Below are positions 1 to 7,482 of a stretch of 64,000 bases of DNA, one piece after another (position 1 is the first letter of the stretch; every line of letters begins with the position of its first letter). The translations under genes and the position numbers were made by a program. The DNA lies in NCBI GenBank assembly GCA_036003045.1, contig DASYSS010000099.1, positions 62,001 to 126,000 of the forward strand, read 5' to 3'. The notes beneath the pieces were generated by a model. It ran no database searches. It was not told where the DNA came from and saw only the letters and a program-made list of their open reading frames with translations. Origin of the DNA: Gemmatimonadaceae bacterium. Its GTDB lineage: Bacteria > Gemmatimonadota > Gemmatimonadetes > Gemmatimonadales > Gemmatimonadaceae.

Positions 1-521
1 ACCTGCTCCAGCAGCTTGTCCTTCGGGATTTCAGACCTGTAGTAGCTCTCGAGCTGGACGAGCAGGCCGCTGTTCTTCGCTTCGGCGGTCGAGAGGAAGC
101 GCTGATATTTGTCCGCGTCGAACTTGCCCTCGGTCTGGAGCTCCGGCGCGCTCGTGATCCAGGGGGGCGGGGCGTAGCGCGCGAACTCGCGGATCTCGTC
201 GTCCGTGACGACGATGCCGCGCTTCCGGTACTGCTCGTCGAGCAGCTCTTCGGTGACCATCTGGTCGTACACGTTGTTCTCGATGCGGCGCGTGTCGTCC
301 TGAGTCAGCGACTTGCCGGCGCGACTCTGTTCGGTCTGAATCTCTTGCTGGACTCGGAGCTGAAAATCCCGATACGAGATTTCGTGGCCGTTGACCTTCG
401 CGACCGCAGTGCTCGCGGTCACAGGTGTGCGGCCCATGAGGCCAGACGTCTGGTAGAGCAGGAAGCCGCCGACGAAGACGAGGGCCACGATGACCCAGAT
501 GTACTTCGCCAGGCTTCGCAT
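1..521 (-). CDS. PpiD/SurA-type periplasmic peptidyl-prolyl isomerase, N-terminal part (cut by window edge)
   Basis: Only the first 173 or so codons are present; the gene runs off the left edge. The reverse-strand protein starts MRSLAKYIWVIVALVFVGGF, a short cytoplasmic tail followed by one membrane-spanning anchor. After it comes a segment typical of the SurA/PpiD N-terminal chaperone domain: KVNGHEISYRDFQ, then helices with ELLDEQYRKRGIVVTDDEI and a FDADKYQRFL stretch. This is the architecture of inner-membrane anchored folding factors that help outer-membrane and periplasmic proteins fold. The parvulin domain, expected further downstream, lies outside the window, so isomerase activity cannot be judged. 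The gene is divergent from the TPR gene at 731. The start ATG (complement of 519-521) is the only good one before the anchor. Family call is solid; PpiD versus another SurA_N protein is open. Confidence 0.8.
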   Translation of the reverse strand, partial: MRSLAKYIWVIVALVFVGGFLLYQTSGLMGRTPVTASTAVAKVNGHEISYRDFQLRVQQEIQTEQSRAGKSLTQDDTRRIENNVYDQMVTEELLDEQYRKRGIVVTDDEIREFARYAPPPWITSAPELQTEGKFDADKYQRFLSTAEAKNSGLLVQLESYYRSEIPKDKLLEQ

Positions 522-639
522 TTGTGTTAGCACAGAACCAACTCCCGAACGCGAAAAGGGAACGAAAACCGTTGGTGGAACGAGCCTGAGAACATACGGA
601 CCGACGCGGGCTAAAATCAAGTGAGAATGTGACTTCTGA

Positions 640-669
640 TTGACTCCCGGCGTCCGGCTTATGTATTAT
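640..669 (+). promoter_or_regulatory. Predicted sigma-70 promoter for the TPR gene
   Basis: TTGACT at 640-645, an 18-base spacer, then TATTAT at 664-669. The start site would fall near 676, leaving about 55 bases of leader before the ATG at 731. No clear Shine-Dalgarno is seen in that leader. Confidence 0.5.
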
Positions 670-730
670 GCGCTTCCAAACCTCCTCGGGCTTCGGCCCT
701 CAGCCGCGCGCGTAAAAGCGAACGCAGTCC

Positions 731-2872
731 ATGGCCAATTCAGCCCGCATCGACGAGCTCAGAAAAAAGTTCGACGAGAATCCCCGCCGGTACTTTGCGC
801 CGTTGGCCAACGAGTACCGGAAATCGGGCGATCTCCCGCAAGCGGTGTTCATTCTCGAGGAATACCTGCCTCAGCAGCCGGGGCACATCAGCGGCCACAT
901 CGTTTACGGTCAGACGTTATTTGAGCTCGGCCGCGATGAAGAGGCGAAACGGGTCTTCGAAACCGCGCTCTCCTTAGACCCCGAAAACCTCATCGCGTTG
1001 CGCCACCTCGGCCACATCTCGCGCCAAGCGGGTGACTTCGACGCGGCGCGTTCGTGGTACCAACGATTGCTCGAGGCCGATCCACGCGACGCCGAAATCG
1101 AACAGCTTCTCGGATCGCTGGACGCCGCGGCACAGGCCCAGGCCGCGGAGTTGTCGCCGCCGTCGCAGTCCGCTCCGCTTTCGCCGCCGCCCTCGGGGCC
1201 GGAGGTCGACGATTCTCCGTTGACGGTAGAGCACCTCGTTCAGCAGGACGCGCCGGGCGCGCCGCCACGGGCGGAGACCCATCCTCTCGGCCCGCCCCCG
1301 CTGCCGACGCATGGACCGGCGGAATCCGGTGCGGAGGCAGCGGCTCCGGAGCCACCGCCGCTTCCAGTAGCCGAGGCCACCTCCGCGAGCGAAGAGGCTG
1401 AAGAACATCCGGAACCTGTCGAGGTCACCGAGGAACTTCTCGATCTCGACGACTTTTCGTTCGGCTCGCTCGCTGGCGCTTCCGCGCCGCCGGCCGACGA
1501 GGCAGGGCCGTCTCCGGCGTCGACCGACCACCACGAGGAAGCCGCGGAGCCAGAGCCCGTCGCGGCGTCCGACGCCGGCTGGAGTGAACCTCGACACTCG
1601 TCGGAGCCGACGGTCGAGGCGAGCAGTGACGCAAGCGACGTCGACGACGCCTCGTCGGCGGACCAGGCGGCGGGCGGGTTCGTTCCGTTTTCCGATCTTG
1701 CGCCGCCGGTCGTCGACGCGAGCACCGCCAACGTCGACGGTTTGGAGACCTACGCGTTCGAGTCGCCCGAGGATCCGATTGCCGAGAGTGAGAACGTCGG
1801 GTCGTTCTACTTGGACTCGCCGGACTTACCCGCGGCAGAGACGGAGACCGTTCCCCACGCCGAGGGCTTCGAGAGCGCGGAGATGGAGTTCGAGTCGGAG
1901 GCGAGCGGCGCCGCCGATGGTGAAGCTCACCACGAAACGACCGAAGGCGCCGGTGGGCGCGAGTATGTCGACGCGATCGAGGCGCACGAAGACAAGGCCG
2001 CCGTCGAGGCGCATCAACCAACGCCGTTGTCATCGACGCCGGTGGGCGAGGCGCCGGCATCGCCGACACCAGTGGTGTCGGCCGAACCGATTGCCCCGCC
2101 GACTTCAGTGCATCCCACGCCGGTCGCGGCAAGCGGTATCTCGGATGCCCACGCGGAAATCGCAGCGGGCGACGCCGAGAGCGACGCCTTCGCTACCGAG
2201 ACGATGGCCAAGCTCTATCTGAGCCAGGGGCATCTCGAGTCGGCGCTCGGCATCTATCGCACGCTGTCGGCCAGACGTCCCGACGACGAATCGCTCCGTC
2301 GCCAGACCGACGAAATCGAGGAGCGCGTCCAGCGTCGGCGGCGCGAGCCGACTCCCGCAACGCCGATCGAGACCGCGCCGAAGGATTCCGCGTCGGTCGA
2401 TAACGGTCGCGACGACGACGACTTCGCGGACATGACGCCGAAGGCCGGCGTGCCGACGATCCGCGACTTCCTGCTGGGCATCATTCGCCGCACGCCGCCG
2501 GCCGTTTCTGGAAACGAGGTGAGCCCGCCGTCGCCGGCAGGTGGGACGATCGACGCGCTCTTCGACTCGGGCAGTGAGCTCGACGACGATCTCCTCGCCG
2601 CCGACACGCTCGCCCAGGCGTTCGCGCCGGAGCCCGCGCCCGAGCCGCTTCAAGGCAGGCCGGCGCGACAGGCGGCGAACGAGCTGTCACTCGATCGAGT
2701 GTTCCGCCAGCCGACTCCGGCGCACGCCGGCGAGGCCTCCGGTTTCTCGTTCGATCAGTTTTTTGCGGGAGAACGATCAGAGGAGTCGCGCGGGGAAGCT
2801 CCCGAAAGGTCTGGCGACGACGACGACATCGAGCAATTCAATGCGTGGCTCAACGGGCTGAAAAAGTCGTGA
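731..2872 (+). CDS. TPR-repeat protein with a long acidic, proline-rich middle
   Basis: The 713-residue protein has no signal peptide. Residues about 1-135 form three to four TPR-like helix pairs (NEYRKSGDLPQAVFILEEYL; GQTLFELGRDEEAKRVFETAL; GHISRQAGDFDAARSWYQRL). Residues about 140-480 are low-complexity, rich in Pro, Ala, Glu, Asp and Ser, and probably disordered. Another TPR-like pair lies near 490-530 (AKLYLSQGHLESALGIYRTL). The C-terminus has short hydrophobic-acidic patches (SFDQFFAGE; IEQFNAWLNGLKKS) that look like docking motifs. TPR proteins act as scaffolds; the partner here is unknown. The stop overlaps the GTG start of aroQ (GTGA), so the two are probably translationally coupled. 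The ATG at 731 is preferred because the TPR fold begins immediately after it. No specific function can be assigned. Confidence 0.8.
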   Translation: MANSARIDELRKKFDENPRRYFAPLANEYRKSGDLPQAVFILEEYLPQQPGHISGHIVYGQTLFELGRDEEAKRVFETALSLDPENLIALRHLGHISRQAGDFDAARSWYQRLLEADPRDAEIEQLLGSLDAAAQAQAAELSPPSQSAPLSPPPSGPEVDDSPLTVEHLVQQDAPGAPPRAETHPLGPPPLPTHGPAESGAEAAAPEPPPLPVAEATSASEEAEEHPEPVEVTEELLDLDDFSFGSLAGASAPPADEAGPSPASTDHHEEAAEPEPVAASDAGWSEPRHSSEPTVEASSDASDVDDASSADQAAGGFVPFSDLAPPVVDASTANVDGLETYAFESPEDPIAESENVGSFYLDSPDLPAAETETVPHAEGFESAEMEFESEASGAADGEAHHETTEGAGGREYVDAIEAHEDKAAVEAHQPTPLSSTPVGEAPASPTPVVSAEPIAPPTSVHPTPVAASGISDAHAEIAAGDAESDAFATETMAKLYLSQGHLESALGIYRTLSARRPDDESLRRQTDEIEERVQRRRREPTPATPIETAPKDSASVDNGRDDDDFADMTPKAGVPTIRDFLLGIIRRTPPAVSGNEVSPPSPAGGTIDALFDSGSELDDDLLAADTLAQAFAPEPAPEPLQGRPARQAANELSLDRVFRQPTPAHAGEASGFSFDQFFAGERSEESRGEAPERSGDDDDIEQFNAWLNGLKKS

Positions 2873-3309
2873 GAATCGCCGTCGTCAACGGCCCGAACCT
2901 GAATTTGCTCGGGACGCGCGAACCGGCGTTGTACGGCCACGAGACGCTCGACGACGTCGAGCGTTCTTTGCGGGCGGTAGCAAGGGAGATCGGTGTCGAG
3001 CTGCAGTTCGCTCAGCATAACGGCGAGGGAGAGCTGATCGACGCGATTCAGGCGCTGCGCGGCAGCGTCGACGGCGTCGTCATCAACGCCGGCGCGTACA
3101 CGCACTCGAGCCTGGCGATTCGCGATGCGCTGTCGGCCATCGCGGTTCCGTTCGTCGAGGTCCACGTGTCGAACGTTTACGCGCGCGAGCCCGAGCGTCA
3201 TCGCTCCATGCTCGCCGGCGCGGCCGTGGGCAGCGTCGTCGGGTTGGGCGCCTACGGCTACGAGCTCGCGCTCCGCGGACTCACGCGCAAGGTTGCCGCT
3301 CGTGTCTGA
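2869..3309 (+). CDS. aroQ: 3-dehydroquinate dehydratase, type II
   Basis: The enzyme makes 3-dehydroshikimate from 3-dehydroquinate, the third step of the shikimate pathway to aromatic amino acids. The 146-residue product has the normal length for the small dodecameric type II family. It starts VRIAVVNGPNLNLLGTREPA, carrying the NGPNLNLLG motif and the catalytic Tyr at about residue 22 (LYGHE). The later INAGAYTHSS and EVHVSNVYARE segments are the family's substrate-binding and catalytic-His motifs. The GTG start at 2869 overlaps the TPR stop by 4 bases; an ATG 24 bases upstream would add residues not found in the family. The end overlaps the next gene by 8 bases. Confidence 0.95.
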   Translation: MRIAVVNGPNLNLLGTREPALYGHETLDDVERSLRAVAREIGVELQFAQHNGEGELIDAIQALRGSVDGVVINAGAYTHSSLAIRDALSAIAVPFVEVHVSNVYAREPERHRSMLAGAAVGSVVGLGAYGYELALRGLTRKVAARV

Positions 3310-4396
3310 CCTTCGCCCCACGCGGCTTGCCGCGCTCGTCGACGCGATCACGGCGGCCCATCTGGATGGGCTGCTGATCACGAGCCTGCCGAACATCCGG
3401 TACCTCACGGGATTCTCCGGATCGAGCGCGCTGTTGTTCGTCACGCCGCGCGACACCCTGTTCGTGACCGATTTTCGCTATCAGACGCAGGTGGTCGACG
3501 AGATCGGCGACCTCGCTCGCGTCGTCATCGAGCCGCAGAGTCTCTGGTCCGGACTCTGGCAGCAGCTCGCACAACTCGGCTCCCTGGAAGTCGCGGGATT
3601 CGAGTCGACGCATCTGGTGCATCGAGATTTTCAGCGTTTGCTCGAGGACAACGGCGGCGCGCGCTGGCAATGGCGGCCGACGGTGGACATCGTCGAGACG
3701 CTGCGCGAGCGAAAGGATCCGAGCGAGCTCGCCTTGATCGAAACGGCGAACGGAATCGCGACGCGCGCGCTCGAGCGGACGTTGCCGCAGCTTCGCGCGG
3801 GCATGACGGAGCTTCAGGTCGCGGGCGTGCTCGAGAAGGCGTTGCGCGACGAGGGCAGCGAAGGTTTTCCGTTCGAGTCGATCGTTGCCTCCGGTCCGCG
3901 TTCGGCGCTGCCGCACGCGCGGTCGACGGCGCGGCATGTCGACGACGGCGACTTCCTTTTGCTCGATTTCGGCGCCGAGACCGGCGGCTATTGCTCGGAC
4001 ATCACGCGCACGTTCGTGATGGGACGAGCGGCGGCGGAGCAGCGGGAGGTTTACGAAATTGTACGCGTCGCCAACGAGAGCGCCGCGCAGGGCGTTCGGG
4101 CCGGAATGTCGGGGCGGGATGCCGATGCCATCGCGCGCGAGTACATTCAGCGGCGCGGATTTGGCGAGCTGTTCGGACACAGTCTCGGACACGGGTTGGG
4201 CCTCGAGGTGCACGAGGCGCCGCGGCTCGCGAAGACGGCAGACGGTGCGTTGGCGGAAGGCGCGGTAGTGACGATCGAGCCGGGCATCTACCGTCCGGGA
4301 TGGGGTGGAGTTCGGATCGAGGATGACGTGGTCCTGGCGGCTGGGGGGCCGCGGGTCCTCACGCGGTTCACGCACGAGCTGATCGAGCTCGGGTGA
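3302..4396 (+). CDS. Xaa-Pro aminopeptidase (M24 family)
   Basis: This is a cytoplasmic metallopeptidase predicted to release the N-terminal residue from X-Pro peptides. The 364-residue protein has the usual creatinase/prolidase N-terminal domain (about 1-125; ITSLPNIRYLTGFSGSSA) and a pita-bread catalytic domain. The five metal ligands can be seen: the two Asp in LLLDFGAETGGYCSDITRT, the His in FGHSLGHGLGLEVHE, and the Glu in VTIEPGIY and in VRIEDDVVL. The GTG start at 3302 overlaps the aroQ stop by 8 bases, and the peptidase follows aroQ in the typical aroQ-pepQ-accB order of many bacteria. The longer open frame upstream lies inside aroQ and is spurious. Whether the best substrate is a dipeptide or longer peptide is not decidable. 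Confidence 0.92.
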   Translation: MSDLRPTRLAALVDAITAAHLDGLLITSLPNIRYLTGFSGSSALLFVTPRDTLFVTDFRYQTQVVDEIGDLARVVIEPQSLWSGLWQQLAQLGSLEVAGFESTHLVHRDFQRLLEDNGGARWQWRPTVDIVETLRERKDPSELALIETANGIATRALERTLPQLRAGMTELQVAGVLEKALRDEGSEGFPFESIVASGPRSALPHARSTARHVDDGDFLLLDFGAETGGYCSDITRTFVMGRAAAEQREVYEIVRVANESAAQGVRAGMSGRDADAIAREYIQRRGFGELFGHSLGHGLGLEVHEAPRLAKTADGALAEGAVVTIEPGIYRPGWGGVRIEDDVVLAAGGPRVLTRFTHELIELG

Positions 4397-4433
4397 CTCG
4401 GACACGTCGTCCGGCGCGACACTTCAGAAGCCT

Positions 4434-4940
4434 ATGATCGACCTACGCTACGTCAAGAAACTGATCGACATCATCGATGAATCGACGGTTGATTCCATCG
4501 AGATCACGTCGGACAAGGGCTTGAAGATCCGCATTTCCAAGAGCCCGCAACAACGTGGTGCAGTGCAGGTGGCCGCGCCGATGCCGATACCTACCATGGT
4601 GCCGGCGGTTCCGATCGCAGGGCGGGCGTCACCGGCGCAGGGCGTTCCGGTCGTGGCCGAGCCGGAGATGGCCGCTGCCGAGGCGCCGAAGTCCACCGCG
4701 CTCGACGTGAAATCACCGATGGTCGGCACGTTCTACAAGTCACCTGAGCCGGGATCGAAGGCGTACGTCGCGGTCGGCGACCGCGTGAAGAAAGGGCAGA
4801 TCCTGTGCATCATCGAGGCGATGAAGATCATGAACGAGATCGAGTCGGAGTTCGCGGGCATCGTGCGCGAGATTCTGGTCGAGGATGCGCAGCCGGTCGA
4901 ATACGGCCAGGCGCTGTTTAGGATCGATCCCAATGGCTAA
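4434..4940 (+). CDS. accB: Acetyl-CoA carboxylase biotin carboxyl carrier protein
   Basis: This 168-residue protein carries the biotin that shuttles carboxyl groups between biotin carboxylase and carboxyltransferase in the first step of fatty acid synthesis. The N-terminal 35 residues are the conserved AccB helix (IDLRYVKKLIDIIDES). A Pro/Ala-rich linker spans about 45-90. The lipoyl/biotinyl domain (about 93-168) contains the EAMKIMNEIESE motif, with biotinylated Lys at residue 131. The gene is separated from accC by a pilT-like gene that starts inside its last codons (8-base overlap), an arrangement discussed among the findings. The ATG at 4434 gives the standard N-terminus. Confidence 0.97.
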   Translation: MIDLRYVKKLIDIIDESTVDSIEITSDKGLKIRISKSPQQRGAVQVAAPMPIPTMVPAVPIAGRASPAQGVPVVAEPEMAAAEAPKSTALDVKSPMVGTFYKSPEPGSKAYVAVGDRVKKGQILCIIEAMKIMNEIESEFAGIVREILVEDAQPVEYGQALFRIDPNG

Positions 4941-6126
4941 TCCGGCCCCTCCGGTCCCCGCGTCGACCCCGATGGCGCCGCCGCCGGCCGCGGGCGCGCC
5001 GTCCGGCATCAACTTCAAGTCGGTCCTTCAGGAGATGATCCGTCGCAACGGATCGGACATCCATCTGAAGGTCGGCCGGCCGCCGACGCTGCGCGTCGAC
5101 GGGGAGCTGATCGCGCTGGAGCACGCGCCGCTGCGCCCCGAGGATCTCAAGAACCTCGCCGAGCAGCTCATGACGCCGCGCCAGGTCAATCTCTTCTCGG
5201 AAGAGAAGGAGTGCGACTTCGCGATTGGCGTGCCCGGCATCGGCCGTTTCCGCGTGAACTTGTATCAGCAGCGCGGCTCGTTGTGCTTCGCGATGCGCGC
5301 CATTCCGTATCAGGCGCGCACGGTGCCCGAGCTGAATCTCCCGCCGGTGCTCGAGGAGATCGCGATGAAGCCGCGCGGTCTCGTGCTCGTGACGGGCGTG
5401 ACGGGTTCCGGAAAGTCGACGACGTTGGCGGCGATGATCCAGCACATCAACCAGAATCGCCGCGCAAACGTGATCACGATCGAGGATCCGATCGAGTTCC
5501 TGCACCGCGACTTGAACAGCCACATCAACCAGCGCGAGATCGGAACCGACACGGCGACTTTCGGCCAGGCCCTGCGCCGCGTGCTGCGCCAGGACCCCGA
5601 CGTCATCCTCATCGGCGAAATTCGAGATCTCGAAACGCTGGACACGGCACTCAAGGCGGCGGATACCGGCCACCTCGTCTTCTCGACGCTCCACACGACC
5701 GACGCGACGCAAACGATCAACCGCGTGCTGTCGTTCTATCCTCCGCACCAGCAGGCCGAAGTCCGGTTCTCGCTCGCCAGCGCGCTCGCCGCGGTCGTGT
5801 CGCAGCGACTCGTCCCGCGCGCCGACAAGGCCGGCCGAATTCCGGCGTGCGAGATCCTCATCAACACGGCCGCCGTCCGGGACAACATCCGCGACATGGA
5901 AAAGACGCTCAACATTCCGGACCTCATCAAAGAGGGCACGGTGCAATACGGCATGCAGAGCTTCGACCAGTCGCTGATGCAGCTCTACTCCAGGGGCTCC
6001 GTGTCCTACGAGAGCGCGCTGTTCTACGCGACCAGCCCGGCCGAGTTTGCCCTGCGCGTGCAAGGCGTCTCGGGCACGAGCGACACGTCGTGGACGGGGT
6101 TCGAAGGCGGCGCGAAGAAGAAGTAA
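4933..6126 (+). CDS. PilT-like type IV pilus retraction ATPase
   Basis: The 397-residue protein is a secretion-type hexameric ATPase of the PilT/PilB superfamily. After a Pro/Ala-rich N-terminal tail of about 30 residues it has the PAS-like N-terminal domain (IHLKVGRPPTLRVDGELIAL), the Walker A motif GVTGSGKSTT with Lys at about 161, an Asp box (ITIEDPIEFLH), a Walker B with the PilT-type LIGEIRDLETL, and the His box STLHTTDATQTINR. PilT drives twitching motility by pilus retraction. No other pilus gene is in the window. The gene lies between accB and accC, overlapping accB by 8 bases and ending directly before the accC ATG. An internal ATG at 4972 is an alternative start. PilT rather than PilB is favoured by length. 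Confidence 0.88.
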   Translation: MANPAPPVPASTPMAPPPAAGAPSGINFKSVLQEMIRRNGSDIHLKVGRPPTLRVDGELIALEHAPLRPEDLKNLAEQLMTPRQVNLFSEEKECDFAIGVPGIGRFRVNLYQQRGSLCFAMRAIPYQARTVPELNLPPVLEEIAMKPRGLVLVTGVTGSGKSTTLAAMIQHINQNRRANVITIEDPIEFLHRDLNSHINQREIGTDTATFGQALRRVLRQDPDVILIGEIRDLETLDTALKAADTGHLVFSTLHTTDATQTINRVLSFYPPHQQAEVRFSLASALAAVVSQRLVPRADKAGRIPACEILINTAAVRDNIRDMEKTLNIPDLIKEGTVQYGMQSFDQSLMQLYSRGSVSYESALFYATSPAEFALRVQGVSGTSDTSWTGFEGGAKKK

Positions 6127-7482
6127 ATGTTCAACAAGGTTCTCATCGCCAACCGCGGCGAGATCGCGTTGCGCGTCATCCGCGCGTGCCGCGAGCTTGG
6201 CGTGCAGACGGTGGCGGTGTACTCCGAGGCGGACCGTGAATCGCTGCACGTGCGGTTCGCCGACGACGACGTGTGCATCGGCCCGCCGCCGGCCCGTGAG
6301 TCCTACCTGAACATCCCGCGGGTGATCGCCGCCGCCGAGATCACCGGCGCCGACGCGATCCACCCGGGCTACGGATTCCTCGCCGAGAACGCGGAATTCG
6401 CCGACATCTGCGCCGCGTCGAAGATCGCGTTCATCGGTCCGACGGGCGATCAGATCCGGATAATGGGCGACAAGGCCGCCGCGCGTTCCGCGATGACCAA
6501 GGTCGGCGTGCCGATCATCCCGGGAACGCCGGGGCCCGTGGAGGATGTGGACGAGGCGCTCGAGTTCGCGCGCGGCATCGGGTTTCCCGTCATCATCAAG
6601 GCGGCGGCGGGCGGCGGCGGCAAGGGAATGCGCGTCGCGCGCCAAGCCGACGATTTCGCGCGCTCGTTCCAGTTGGCCCGATCGGAAGCGCTGTCCGCGT
6701 TCGGCAACGGTGACGTCTATGTCGAGAAATACCTCGCGCGACCGCGTCATATCGAGTTTCAGATCCTCGGCGACACCTACGGCAACGTGATCCACCTGGG
6801 TGAGCGTGATTGCTCGGTCCAGCGGCGCCATCAGAAGCTCATCGAGGAAGCGCCCAGTCCCGCGATGACTCCCAAGCTGCGCGAGGAAATGGGGCGCGCG
6901 GCCGTCGCCGGCGCGAAAGCGATCGAGTACGTCGGCGCGGGAACGATCGAGATGCTGCTCGACGAGGACGGGTCGTACTATTTCATGGAGATGAACACGC
7001 GCATCCAGGTCGAGCATCCCGTTACGGAGATGTTGACCGGGATCGATCTCGTGAAAGAACAGATCCGCGTCGGCGCAGGCGAGCGTCTCAGCGTGACCGA
7101 TCTGCCGCCCCTGCGCGGCCATGTGATCGAGGTCCGCGTGAACGCGGAAGATCCATCACGGAACTTTCAGCCGTCGCCGGGGAAGATTCTCACGTTCCAC
7201 CCGCCGGGCGGACCGGGCGTTCGTTTGGACACACACGTCTACGACGGCTACACCGTCCCGCCGTTCTATGATTCGTTGCTGGCCAAGCTCATTTGCCAAG
7301 GACGAGACCGCGCCGAGGCGATCGCGCGTATGCACGTGGCACTCGACGGGTTTATCATCGAAGGCGTGACGACGACGATTCCGTTTCTCGCCCGCGTGAT
7401 GCAAAACCCGCGGTTTGTGGCGGGCCAGGTGGACACGAAGTTCCTCGAGCGCGAGACGGACCTGTTCAAGGAGCCCGCATAG
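6127..7482 (+). CDS. accC: Biotin carboxylase subunit of acetyl-CoA carboxylase
   Basis: This ATP-grasp enzyme carboxylates the biotin on AccB using bicarbonate and ATP. Its 451 residues match the family length of about 450. It opens with [20 protein letters not shown], and shows the glycine-rich ATP-binding loop [12 protein letters not shown], the [12 protein letters not shown] motif and the catalytic [14 protein letters not shown] segment. The ATG directly follows the pilT-like stop codon TAA, and the gene ends directly before the GTG of ftsK, so all are probably on one transcript. Start and product are well supported. Confidence 0.97.
   Translation: MFNKVLIANRGEIALRVIRACRELGVQTVAVYSEADRESLHVRFADDDVCIGPPPARESYLNIPRVIAAAEITGADAIHPGYGFLAENAEFADICAASKIAFIGPTGDQIRIMGDKAAARSAMTKVGVPIIPGTPGPVEDVDEALEFARGIGFPVIIKAAAGGGGKGMRVARQADDFARSFQLARSEALSAFGNGDVYVEKYLARPRHIEFQILGDTYGNVIHLGERDCSVQRRHQKLIEEAPSPAMTPKLREEMGRAAVAGAKAIEYVGAGTIEMLLDEDGSYYFMEMNTRIQVEHPVTEMLTGIDLVKEQIRVGAGERLSVTDLPPLRGHVIEVRVNAEDPSRNFQPSPGKILTFHPPGGPGVRLDTHVYDGYTVPPFYDSLLAKLICQGRDRAEAIARMHVALDGFIIEGVTTTIPFLARVMQNPRFVAGQVDTKFLERETDLFKEPA

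Noticed and set aside
4918-7122. Long minus-strand open frame (734 codons) opposite accB-pilT-accC
   Set aside because: It is the antisense shadow of three clear genes; composition is Arg/His/Asp-rich with no domain.
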